Notes under the pieces: generated by a model | What the model saw: only the letters and a program-made list of their open reading frames with translations | The model's database searches: none | Told to the model about the DNA's origin: nothing | Position numbers and translations under genes: made by a program | From: Conidiobolus incongruus B7586 | Lineage: Eukaryota > Entomophthoromycota > Entomophthoromycetes > Entomophthorales > Conidiobolaceae | Assembly (NCBI GenBank): GCA_000697335.1 | Contig: JNEM01011983.1 | Span: forward strand, 1-13,686 | Direction: 5' to 3' | DNA: 13,686 nucleotides | Shown: positions 1-8,943 of the stretch, one piece after another | Numbering within the stretch: the first letter of the stretch is position 1 | Layout of the letters: each line of letters opens with the position of its first letter

Positions 1-369
1 AGATTTTTTTTTAACTATTAATAAAAGTTATATTTATTTTTCTAAAATTAATTTTCAATATTAAAAAAAATTATTAAAATTTATTTTTATTCATTATTTT
101 TGATAATTTTTATAATAAATTAAAATTATTAAATCCCATAAAATTTTTTAATTAATAATTTATAGATAAATTTTGGATTTTAATTTAATTAATTATAAAG
201 ATTCATTGGAATCAAAGCGTTAATGAATAATCTAAATAAAGATATTTAAATAATAGATTCGTATCAAAGATAGAATCTTAATTCTTATTGTTTCCTAAAT
301 AGAGATTTAAATATCCAATATTCAATATAAATCTTTATATATAAATTTTAATAATCTATCTTATTTGCA
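1..369. other. AT-rich intergenic DNA, upstream flank of the orphan ORF
   Basis: This stretch is very AT-rich and shows no coding frame, RNA gene or long repeat. The last 35 bp hold a TATA-like run and must contain the promoter of the ORF starting at 370 if that ORF is expressed. Confidence 0.7.
336..345 (+). promoter_or_regulatory. possible TATA box of the orphan ORF
   Basis: TATATATAAA lies 24 bp before the ATG at 370. The surrounding DNA is so AT-rich that such a run is expected by chance, so support is weak. Confidence 0.25.
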
Positions 370-1266
370 ATGTATATAAAAACAAGCTCGCATTCCTATC
401 GTATATTGAAAGAAATAGGCAATTGCGAATTATACAAAATATTTAAGCTAAAAGCAAGCTGGTATTATCTGCCGAAAATTCATTGCTCAAGTAAAGTGCT
501 TGGGTTTCTCAGAGCGATCGAAGAACTAACAACCAAAGGTATAGTTTTATCATTATGGTACGATAGTATATATACATCGAATCTTGTTGTTGCATATAAA
601 GGATTGAGAGAGTCAAACTGTGCAACCATTTTTATAAACAATATCGACATTTTTGGGTCGTCTAAAATTGAAGACTCTCACACGCGTATGTACATATTTT
701 TCAATGAATACAGGGCACAGAAAATGCTTAACTTTGGCGAATTTGATATAGTCAATGGGTGCAACCCTATTATTGACATTGATATTATAAAAGATGTAGA
801 TGCGTTTATGAAATCAGCAAATAAGCATTTTTGCGAACTCGAAAACAACGTACGTAAAAAAATCGTAAACATGCATTTAATAAAAAATCATTTAAACTTT
901 CATCTAGATACTGCTTTGCTAAAAATGCTATTGAAATATTCATGTTTGGTCTATGATGAAATGGGGCTGAGCACTGACTACAATACATTTTCAGTTTATA
1001 AATGTGGAGACAAATATTTTGTAACTGAAAAACATAAAGAAGACTGCGATTTGCTGTTTACCGTGCACTTTGATTACCTCACAAACTACATAGAGCGTGA
1101 ATGCAAAGAAGATAAGCAGGCATTTAGATTGTATGGTATAGAGAGATGCAAAAGCTATAGGCACAATGACCATGAATACGACTTGACAAAAGTGCTTCTT
1201 GATGATGTTCCTGAAGAAAGCTCTCTTTTGTATTTGGAATGGCTGTGCATTTGTTTTGTAATTTAA
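370..1266 (+). CDS. hypothetical protein, 298 residues, orphan
   Basis: I do not recognise this protein. It is one uninterrupted frame from ATG (370) to TAA, with no signal peptide, no clear membrane helix and no low-complexity run. It looks globular, with alternating strand-like and helix-like stretches, and is rich in cysteine (12 of 298) without a regular metal-binding spacing. A charged Lys/Glu-rich stretch lies in the last quarter and the C-terminus is hydrophobic (CICFVI). The frame is clearly richer in G+C than the flanks and uses codons such as CTG, CTC, GCG and AGC, which argues that it is a real gene. Its stop is only 57 bp before the MPDU1 start on the same strand. It could be a lineage-specific gene, a fast-evolving homologue of a known family, or a transferred gene. 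The sequence alone does not decide. Confidence 0.65.
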   Translation: MYIKTSSHSYRILKEIGNCELYKIFKLKASWYYLPKIHCSSKVLGFLRAIEELTTKGIVLSLWYDSIYTSNLVVAYKGLRESNCATIFINNIDIFGSSKIEDSHTRMYIFFNEYRAQKMLNFGEFDIVNGCNPIIDIDIIKDVDAFMKSANKHFCELENNVRKKIVNMHLIKNHLNFHLDTALLKMLLKYSCLVYDEMGLSTDYNTFSVYKCGDKYFVTEKHKEDCDLLFTVHFDYLTNYIERECKEDKQAFRLYGIERCKSYRHNDHEYDLTKVLLDDVPEESSLLYLEWLCICFVI

Positions 1267-1323
1267 TTAATTATATAATTATTATTCAAAAATATTAATT
1301 AAAATTATTTTAAAATATATTAA

Positions 1324-2116
1324 ATGTCAGATAAAATTATATTAAATTTACTCCAATTTATTCAATATCCTATATCGAGTATAATCAGTGATAAATGTTA
1401 TACCACTTTAATTGCTCAACTCAATATATTCGGTCCTTACTGTTTAAAATACTCTTTGAGTAAAGGTTTGGGATTTGGTATCGTATTAGGTGGCTGTATC
1501 GTTAAGTTACCTCAAATTGTCAAAATCTTGAGATATCAAACGACTCAAGGTATCAGCTTAGCTTCATATTTGTTGGAATCAGTAAACTATTTAATCAATA
1601 TGATCTATAACTTGAGAATTAAAGCACCTTTTAGTACATGGGGTGAGTGCTTGTCAATTTTAATCCAAAATTTAATTATTTTAAGTTTAATGTACTATTA
1701 CCAGAGGGATTATAATGGCATTTTTATGATTTTAACAGGATTTTTGATATTTTATTGGATATTGAATAATCAATCAATTTGTAATGATTCTATATTATTA
1801 ATTTTGCAAACTTTAACGATTCCTTTACATTCAGTGAGTAAAATCCCTCAAATTATTCAATTTTAAAACTAAATCAACTGGAAAAATATCTAAATTCACT
1901 ATTTTAACCTACTCTATGGGTAGTTTAGCGAGAGTATTCACCACTTGGGTGGAAGTGAAGGATTGGATCATATTAAGTTCCAATACATTCGCCTTTTTAT
2001 TTGACGGCATCTTACTAGCACAATTAATCTTATATAATTGGCATCCCCAACATGTATTACCATTATATGAAAGTGGTAAAAGTGATAAAAACCCATTTTA
2101 TTTTAAAAAAAATTAG
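1324..2116 (+). CDS. MPDU1: MPDU1-like PQ-loop protein (mannose-P-dolichol utilisation defect 1), apparent frameshift
   Basis: In animals MPDU1 is a multi-pass ER membrane protein of the PQ-loop family, needed for use of dolichol-phosphate mannose and glucose in glycan and GPI synthesis. The match is clear. An N-terminal SDKCY is followed by LSKGLGFGIV, a first PQ-loop with KLPQ at residues 61-64, then GISL, several hydrophobic helices, and a second PQ-loop with SKIPQ at 172-176. The first frame stops at 1864-1866. The family sequence continues at once in another frame (from about 1862) with KSTGKIS, GSLARVFT (from 1919) and a last helix with FLFDGILLAQL, ending at the stop at 2114-2116. The two parts give about 264 residues against 247 in human. 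No intron fits, because the only GT-AG candidate (GTGAGT near 1833) would remove the conserved second PQ-loop and lands out of frame. A sequencing indel in the A/T runs, a real mutation or ribosomal frameshifting remain possible. The gene ends 29 bp from the opposing LAMTOR3 stop. Confidence 0.92.
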
Positions 2117-2145
2117 CAAGGATAATAAATTAATTTAATTCATAG

Positions 2146-2845
2146 TTAAAAATGATTTTCTAATTGATTAGAATTCATTTCAATAATTAATTTGGAAATT
2201 ATCTCTGTTAAGTCTTTTAATTCCGATTTTAAATCCATCAATATTCCTACTCAAATATATTGCTATTAGTTATATTATAATAATTTTATGATAATATATT
2301 ATTTACCAATATTATCTACTTGATCTGATATTAAATTGATAAAGAATTCGGTATAGTTAAATTGTACCAATTGAAAATTTTCAAATTTGCTGACTAATAT
2401 TTCACTCTTTCCTAATCCCATTTTATTCGCCTATATTTTAAATTATAAATAAATTATACTATTTAAAAAATTATATAATAAATTCTTTACTTGATCAGAG
2501 ACCAAAGAAAAAGTTGAAGATAAAGGTAAATTTTGAATTAATTCTTGAGTGTGATCATTTTGACTCACTAGACAACATAATTAATTTTGTTTGAATAAAA
2601 TAAAAACATTTGAATTAAAATTACCTGAAGTAATCAATACCCCATCCTTGTCAGTTAATACTATTCCGATTAATCCGTCAACTCTAACAAAAAATGATAT
2701 TAATAATACAATAATAAATTTTTCTAAAAAGAATTTTACCTATCTAACAATTCTTTGAGCAAATCGTTTAAATCTGACTAATTTCATTTAAAAAACATTA
2801 AATCAATATTTGAAGGAGGATTATATTATAATTTAAATTTACCAT
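2146..2845 (-). CDS. LAMTOR3: LAMTOR3 (MP1) Ragulator subunit, roadblock fold, six exons
   Basis: LAMTOR3 pairs with LAMTOR2 in the Ragulator complex, which anchors Rag GTPases on the lysosome or vacuole and helps activate TORC1. Exons on the minus strand are 2845-2843 (the ATG only), 2777-2740, 2683-2625, 2567-2491, 2430-2307 and 2246-2146. The five introns are 65, 56, 57, 60 and 60 bp, each starting GTAAA or GTAAT and ending TAG. Every junction keeps frame and the product is 133 residues, close to the 124 of human. Family hallmarks in order: SDLNDLLKELL at the N-terminus, VDGLIGIVLTDKDGVLI (15-31), LPLSSTFSLVSDQANKMGLGKS (46-67), FQLVQFNY (77-84) and a C-terminal helix after NIGILMDL. Exon 1 contributes only the start codon, directly followed by GTAAAT. 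The start rests on the fit to the family N-terminus (M-S-D-L). The last ten residues or so extend past the human protein. I see no TATA box upstream. Confidence 0.91.
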
Positions 2846-4298
2846 TATTTCTAATAATTAAACTAATATTAAAACAGAATGATTAATTCGTAAAATTTTA
2901 CTTAAATTTTATTAATTTTGGACTGTTAAATTAATTTATATTAATTAATTTATTAAATTATAATTATGGGATAATGGTTTTTATAATAATTTAATTATTA
3001 TTACTAAAATTTAGTTAAGAAAAAAAAATTTTTAAATATTGTTATGATAAATTTTTATTAAGTAAAAACTATAATTTAATAATATAATAGGTTTGATCAA
3101 TCTAATCTTATAATCATGATGGTATATTTTTATTTATTTTGATATATATGATTTAATTTTATTTTTAGTTATTGAAGTATTTATTTGAAATTTAATAAAA
3201 AAATTTAACTTCCATCGGAGAATAAAAATATAGGATAATAAATTACATCATATAATTATATATATTTAAAATATCTCAAAATAACTGAACAATTGTATAT
3301 TTCATTATATTAATGAGAGAGGTTAAATTCAATATTAATGTTAAAATATTTTATACATTCAATTTATATACATCTATCTAACATTTTCAATACTATTAAT
3401 TTCTGACTAACTCAATACAATACTTAAAATTATCAATTATATTCCTGGTGTAAGCTATAAAACATATATATTTCATTATCATGATTTTAACATAATCAGT
3501 TTATTATTTCTTATATATATTTATAAAATATATTTATTTTTAGTTATCAGATCAAACATGGCTTTTTACATCTTAAGTTAATAATCTTAGTCTTGGAAAT
3601 CGATTGAGAATTGTCATTTTATTGATATACCTAAATATTTACAATGAAAATTCAATTTTAATACATATCTCATCTAATCAAGATTTTGAATATTAATTAA
3701 ATCATGCATTTAGTATTAAATAATTTTATCAATTTTTTTTTCAAATTATATAATATAAAAATTTATTATTATATAATGGTAAATATACTAAGCATTTTAA
3801 AATTATTAATTGAATTATTTTTGAAAGACTGGACATTATAAAAATATTCCAGATATTCCTGAAATAAAAATAGAGATTAAAAAAGTCATTACTATCACTA
3901 TTTTAGTACCAATGAAGTAGAATAAATTTAATTCTGTATAGTTTTTATACAAGGATCATAAGAGAAAAAAAACGAAATTATCAATTTATTAGAATAACTT
4001 AAATCTATATAGCTTTATAAATAATTAATTGTATTTCATAACTCTTTGTTTATAAAGAGCATATTAACATAATAATTTAAAATATTAAAAATTAAATATT
4101 ATTTAAATATAATTTTTTTATACAAATTAGATTTTTAAAATAAATTTAATCATGTTTTAAAAATTTAATTTCAATTAAATAATTTGAATTTAATAATAAG
4201 TTCATATTCTACTATATATTATTATTTATTTAATACAGTTAATATAAATATGACTTTTATTAAATTAGAGGAATAATATTGATATTATTCAGTGTTAA

Positions 4299-4316
4299 AA
4301 TAATAATAATAATAAT
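4299..4316. repeat. (AAT)6 microsatellite
   Basis: Six perfect AAT triplets, 18 bp, in AT-rich intergenic DNA. Confidence 0.9.
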
Positions 4317-4721
4317 GAACTTTATAAAGGATTTTTTGTAGTTTATCCATCCTAATTATATTCATTGAAAGATAAATTTGAATCAAATTTCTTCATCAAT
4401 TGAGTGTTTTATTTTATATTGTAAGTTAAATAATTTATAATAGTAATATGCATCCAGATTGATTATTTATTAATAGTTATAAAAATATATCTATATTATT
4501 TAAATTGTTATTAAAATTGAACAAAATAATTACAAAATGATACTATTATAATATAAATATTATATATCTTTCTTTGAAAAGATTATTCTTCAAGATTTGA
4601 ACATTCCAAATCAAAATATAAAATAAGGAAATTTTATGGTTGATAATTACTATAAAAGTAATGATAGAGCAAAATATGATATAATATTATTCATTAAAGT
4701 TTATCAATCTTTATTGCTATC

Positions 4722-4742
4722 ATTATTATTATTATTATTATT
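4722..4742. repeat. (ATT)7 microsatellite
   Basis: Seven perfect ATT triplets. It is complementary in sense to the (AAT)6 tract some 400 bp upstream, so the pair could in principle base-pair, but both are simple repeats. Confidence 0.9.
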
Positions 4743-5233
4743 AACGGAAAATATCTTGTATTTTTGAAATACTTCAAATACTGTTATTTGTATTATTCAT
4801 CACAAAAATTGAAAATTAACACCTTTTATGCTATAATCATATTATTTTTGTAAAATGATTAATTCTAGAATATTACAAGTAATTGACAATAAATAGAATA
4901 TTGAATAATGAATTTAATAGATAAAATAGTACTAATCATAGTAGGTTAATTAAAATTAGATGGGAAATTGAAGTTACAATAATAAATTGTTTAGTATAAT
5001 TGTTAACTTACTATATATGCAAAATCAATTACAAATTTGGATAAAGAGAATAATAATATAATAATTTTATTGGAATGGTTCATGATATTTATTTGATTTA
5101 AAATGAATATCATATTATAAAAAATAACTAATATTAATTAATCAAAACAATTTGAAACATTTAATTAAGTTTTAAATAAACAAATTTTGTTAAATTTGAT
5201 TTGATAATTATTTAATCAAACATAAAATTTCCT

Positions 5234-5239
5234 ATATAA
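5234..5239 (+). promoter_or_regulatory. probable TATA box of the GH5 glucanase
   Basis: TATAAA preceded by CC, 53 bp before the ATG at 5287. The Zn2Cys6 gene has a TATAAATA at nearly the same distance from its own ATG, which makes both more believable despite the AT-rich background. Confidence 0.5.
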
Positions 5240-5286
5240 ATGTATTCAATTCGAGTTAAAACTATTTGAATAATATTTTTAATGGA

Positions 5287-6588
5287 ATGGTACTAATAGG
5301 TAGATTCAGTTGCTTGGGATTATTCATCCTGGCAGCGTTCGCAAATAATCTAAACTATTGGAAAGATAATAAGTCAGAGACAGATACAAATAATCATAAA
5401 TTAATTAGTGTCTATGACAAACTCATCAAAAATCACTCTCATCAAATAAGAGAAGAGCCTAGCCATTCCAAGCAACTTCATCACCATATAAAAGAAGAAT
5501 CGAGTCGACCAATCCCATCTCAAAAACTTCGGGGAGTAAATTTGGGAGGGTGGCTTGTACTAGAGAGGTGGCTAACGCCCAGTTTATTTCATGGAATCCC
5601 CGAAGATTTGATGGACGAGTGGGAATTCTGCAAATTTTTGGGTAAGACTGAGTGCTTGAATAGATTATACACGCATTGGGCGAATTGGGTCACGTTTAAA
5701 GATCTTGCAAAACTTAAGGATGCTGGTATTAATATGCTGAGAATTCCAATTGGGTATTGGTCGTTTGATTTGAGGGATGGTGAGCCCTATGTTCAGGGTG
5801 CAAAAAGTTTTTTGATTGCTGCTATTCAGTACGCGTATCAGTTGGGGTTGAAGGTGATGATTGACTTTCATGGTTTACCAGGTTCTCAAAATGGGTTTGA
5901 TAATAGTGGTCATAAAGGTGTTATCAAATGGACGTGGGAGAAGGGAACACTGGAACGCAGTCTCGAAATTATTGATATGATCATTGATGAGATTCTGGTT
6001 CCATTTAATTCGTTTGATGTGATTCACTCTTTTGAACTAGTCAATGAGCCTGCAGGATGGGGTGTCAATATGACGAAATTAGCTCAATATTATAAACTTG
6101 GGTATCAAAAGGTTCAAGCTAAATTACCCAATCTCAAGGTAGTGATGCATGATGCATTCAAAAATGTTTATGAGTGGGAGCAGCTTCCAATTCAGAATAA
6201 TTGGAAACACGCAGTTGTAGATACACATATATACCATCTATACAATGATGAAATGCTAAAACTTGATTATCGGGGTCATCTCAATCTCACCAATAAGCAC
6301 AAACTAGATCTCACACACTCGCCCTACCCATTTTTTGTTGGGGAATGGTGTCTGGCAACAGCGAAATGCCGCAAGTGGAACACCGACGAGACCAAATGCC
6401 TTGAGGAAGTAGGACCAATGCCATTCAACTCATCCTATAGACAGTTTCTGTCTGATTATTTTGACGCTCAAGTCAAAGCATACGAAGATCGCGGCTTAGG
6501 ATGGATCTATTGGAACTTCAAAACTGAGACCTCTAAAGAGTGGAGCTACTTGGACGGTTTGAAAGAGGGATGGATTCGGAAATTATGA
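5287..6588 (+). CDS. secreted glucan 1,3-beta-glucosidase, GH5 (Exg1 type)
   Basis: The enzyme family releases glucose from beta-1,3-glucan chain ends at the cell wall with retention of configuration. The start is the first ATG of the frame; the frame is open upstream to a TTG at 5266 but holds no earlier ATG. The product is 433 residues. Residues 1-19 look like a signal peptide (R6, hydrophobic 9-19, likely cut after AFA). Residues 20-80 are a polar, His- and Glu-rich linker. The catalytic barrel runs from LRGVNLGGW (81) to the end. GH5 landmarks are R152 in LRIP, DFHG (193-196), the acid/base E254 in VNEP, H314 and Y316 in HIYH, the nucleophile E353 in GEW, and W409 near the end. N-glycosylation sequons are at N261, N333 and N381. 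Length is close to the yeast Exg1 type (about 450). The gene has no intron. The nearest relatives look like subfamily GH5_9, which is inference. Confidence 0.96.
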   Translation: MVLIGRFSCLGLFILAAFANNLNYWKDNKSETDTNNHKLISVYDKLIKNHSHQIREEPSHSKQLHHHIKEESSRPIPSQKLRGVNLGGWLVLERWLTPSLFHGIPEDLMDEWEFCKFLGKTECLNRLYTHWANWVTFKDLAKLKDAGINMLRIPIGYWSFDLRDGEPYVQGAKSFLIAAIQYAYQLGLKVMIDFHGLPGSQNGFDNSGHKGVIKWTWEKGTLERSLEIIDMIIDEILVPFNSFDVIHSFELVNEPAGWGVNMTKLAQYYKLGYQKVQAKLPNLKVVMHDAFKNVYEWEQLPIQNNWKHAVVDTHIYHLYNDEMLKLDYRGHLNLTNKHKLDLTHSPYPFFVGEWCLATAKCRKWNTDETKCLEEVGPMPFNSSYRQFLSDYFDAQVKAYEDRGLGWIYWNFKTETSKEWSYLDGLKEGWIRKL

Positions 6589-7780
6589 ATTTATCACATT
6601 CACCATCAACAAAAAATTAATGAATTCGTTTCAAATATTTAAAATCGTTCAATATAGATTTCAAAACGACAAATCATAATATACCTTAATTTGGTAACTT
6701 CCGAATTAGTCATGACTTTCAACCATAATTTATTTACGAAAAAAATTCAATTAATAGTTCTTAATCAAAATATCCTGAATTATTTTTAAATTCTACTAAA
6801 AATTATTTACATAAAAAATAAATTTTAAATTTGTTATTCTTTTTAATTATATTTCATTTTAATATAAATTTTACTCATATATTAATTTAAATATAATTAA
6901 ATTTTTTCTTCATAATTAATTACAAATTTTTTTTAGTTAATTAGAATTTTTATAAAATCATGATAATTCAATTCCCAATACTATATTTATATATATATCC
7001 CCAATTTCTCAATTTAATAAACCAAATGGGTATATTATTAAAGAATTATTTAGTGCTTCGGCTAATACTTAAAAATTATTAAAAATCAATTTTATTTAAG
7101 TTAAAAATTTTCTCATGAAATATATAGGGAATTTTATTAATTTAGAAGTGAATTATTGATTGATAATCAATTAAAGTTATTTAATTTTACCAATGAGATA
7201 TTGGATGATATCAATATATTTGTAATAGAAATTAGCATTGAATTTTTATAATGTAAAATACCTAAGTATTATACTAACATAATTCACAGTTGTAGAGTAG
7301 CTAAATGAATTGATATAGTCAAAAATAAAAAATATATCTATCAAATTTTACATTAACATTTCAATACAATGAAAAATATATATTATAAAGCATTATTATA
7401 ATTTATTGTCATATGTTGTTATTATTCAGTTTTATTATTAATTAAATTCAAAAATTATTTATTTTTTTATTAATATTTAGAAATAATAATTAATATTTAA
7501 AATAAAAACAAGTATAGTTTTATTTTATTAAAAAAATGATTAATTAAAATAATTTATTAATTACAATTCAAATGATTATAAATATATAAATAAATATTAT
7601 TATTATTATTATTATTATTTAATAATAACTAGTTTTTTTTCTTAAATATTAAAATCACAATTGATTAATAAAAATATTTTAAAATTTATTCATACTGCTT
7701 CATTTTATAATAACAATGATTGGAATTTGAAATAATTGGAGAGATAATCATTATTTTTAATAAATGATTTTCAAGTTATT
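6589..7780. other. AT-rich region between convergent genes
   Basis: About 1.2 kb between the stop codons of the GH5 and Zn2Cys6 genes. I see 3'-UTR-like AT-rich DNA and an (TAT)8 tract, but no coding frame or RNA gene. I checked the stretch just past the Zn2Cys6 stop on the minus strand for a further exon and found none that reads convincingly. Confidence 0.65.
7595..7618. repeat. (TAT)8 microsatellite
   Basis: Eight perfect TAT triplets, 24 bp, in the 3' flank of the Zn2Cys6 gene. Confidence 0.9.
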
Positions 7781-8887
7781 TTACACGGTAATGACAGTGT
7801 TAGTAGTAGTAGTAGTAGTAGTAGCAGATTCTAGAATAAATGAATATTCGTGAATCTTGTCACGGATGGAATTGGACATATTGTCGATATCTCCCAATAT
7901 AATATTGTCAAAGGTGTGTTGTAAGCTACTGACACGACAACTCAATACCGAAATAAAGCTCCACGTTAATCGTCCTGAATAATATCGTCCTTCTTGGTCT
8001 CGATCAGGTATTCGATGGAGTCCCAAACTTAATGCGAAGCGAAACGCTTGATGCAGATAAAAATTGCATTTTTTATAATCGCCGGTGAGATGAAAATATG
8101 TCGAGAGTAGTGCGAAGGTTTGAGTATTGATTAGTGAACTTTGAAATGATAGTGGCTTGCATAAGATTTCTGATCGTTTGGCAAGGTATTGAACGATTGA
8201 TTGACACTTGTCAGCTTTGAAATGGTATGCAATACTGTGAATGACTGCTTGACACGCTTGAGATAGGGCTGACGCGTCAAAATGCGACATGTCGAAGATT
8301 GGTTGGAATGGATGGAATTTGGTAATAAATAGATCCACCAATTCGTCCCAGAATTCTTTTCGATTGAAACAATCATATGTTCCTGGAGATGAGGGAGCAT
8401 CTGATTTACAGTCTAGTTCAGAATTTGGAGGTGAGATAAAGAGATTTTGGATGAAATTAAAGGTGTCGACAGAATGGAATAATTGAGGATTTTCAATGAT
8501 GTTATATGGTATCGTTGCTTGGCTAGGAAAATATATGGGCATCTTTTGAGATTGATTAAGTAGGCTATTTGTTTGAATTTTTGGCTTATTTGTAATGGAC
8601 TGATTTGGTTGATTTGTTAGCTTGTCACCTTTTTTAATATTTTTAGGCTTAGAATATGGCTCAACTTTATTACTAGGCCTCTCTTTGCGATTAGGATCTG
8701 AAGACTTTGTTTGGTAAAAACGAATTTTTAAATGAGACTTCTCCTCGGGATATTGGCAACAAAAAGAAATGCTCTTACATTGGTCACAAATAGGCAATCG
8801 CTTGGAACACTTTTTGCGACTTAATTTACAAAGGATACAATAGTGCTTATTGAAGCCCTTTGACTTAATTGTTGACTGAGCCTTCAT
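7781..8887 (-). CDS. Zn2Cys6 fungal transcription factor, short C-terminus
   Basis: A fungal-specific DNA-binding regulator of unknown target, expected in the nucleus. The start is the ATG at 8887-8885, the first in the frame; the protein is 368 residues. The binuclear zinc cluster uses C17, C20, C27, C34, C37 and C44, matching C-x2-C-x6-C-x6-C-x2-C-x6-C (C43 is an extra neighbour). A Lys/Asn/Gln-rich linker (about 50-115) follows. The middle homology region covers about 177-340, with FHPFQPIFD (191-199), ALSLGLHR (285-292) and RLTWSFISVLSCRVSSL (306-322) in place of the usual R-x-x-W-W helix. Family members are mostly 500 residues or longer; this one stops soon after that helix, in a Thr run (356-362) coded by a triplet microsatellite. 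It may be a truncated gene or a truly short form. It faces the GH5 gene across 1.2 kb, and control of that gene is not shown. Confidence 0.9.
   Translation of the reverse strand: MKAQSTIKSKGFNKHYCILCKLSRKKCSKRLPICDQCKSISFCCQYPEEKSHLKIRFYQTKSSDPNRKERPSNKVEPYSKPKNIKKGDKLTNQPNQSITNKPKIQTNSLLNQSQKMPIYFPSQATIPYNIIENPQLFHSVDTFNFIQNLFISPPNSELDCKSDAPSSPGTYDCFNRKEFWDELVDLFITKFHPFQPIFDMSHFDASALSQACQAVIHSIAYHFKADKCQSIVQYLAKRSEILCKPLSFQSSLINTQTFALLSTYFHLTGDYKKCNFYLHQAFRFALSLGLHRIPDRDQEGRYYSGRLTWSFISVLSCRVSSLQHTFDNIILGDIDNMSNSIRDKIHEYSFILESATTTTTTTNTVITV
7801..7824. repeat. coding triplet microsatellite (TAG)8 in + sense
   Basis: Eight perfect triplets read on the minus strand as ACT codons, giving the seven-residue Thr run near the C-terminus of the Zn2Cys6 protein. 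Length variation here would keep frame. Confidence 0.9.
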
Positions 8888-8935
8888 CACAAATATATAA
8901 ATAAATAATTGGAGAGTGAAAATGAGTTAGATGAG

Positions 8936-8943
8936 TATTTATA
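8936..8943 (-). promoter_or_regulatory. probable TATA box of the Zn2Cys6 gene
   Basis: TATAAATA on the minus strand, 48 bp upstream of the ATG at 8887, about the same spacing as the TATA box of the GH5 gene. Confidence 0.45.

Larger units (their letters stand above)
2846..5233. other. long AT-rich intergenic region
   Basis: About 2.4 kb of roughly 15-20% G+C DNA between the divergent LAMTOR3 and GH5 genes. I see no convincing exon, tRNA or transposon end. It holds two triplet microsatellites (listed separately) and short chance open frames only. Promoters of both flanking genes must lie at its ends. Confidence 0.7.

Noticed and set aside
678-1173. Minus-strand open frames of about 60 codons across the orphan ORF
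   Set aside because: They lie antisense to a longer, better frame and read as low-complexity, Phe/Ile/Ser-rich shadows.
1833-1920. GTGAGT...TAG as an intron explaining the MPDU1 frame change
   Set aside because: It would delete the conserved second PQ-loop and the join does not restore the family frame.
3836-3920. Short Lys/Ile-rich open frame in the 2.4 kb gap
   Set aside because: About 30 codons, no ATG at its head, no splice-site context, no family resemblance.
5240-5269. Nine-codon upstream ORF before the GH5 start
   Set aside because: Its ATG follows directly on the TATA box, so it is probably upstream of the transcription start.
5665-5871. Minus-strand open frame inside the GH5 gene
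   Set aside because: It is antisense to the conserved catalytic domain and has no family resemblance.
8131-8486. Open frames on both strands inside the Zn2Cys6 gene
   Set aside because: Both overlap the middle homology region in other frames; neither resembles a protein family.
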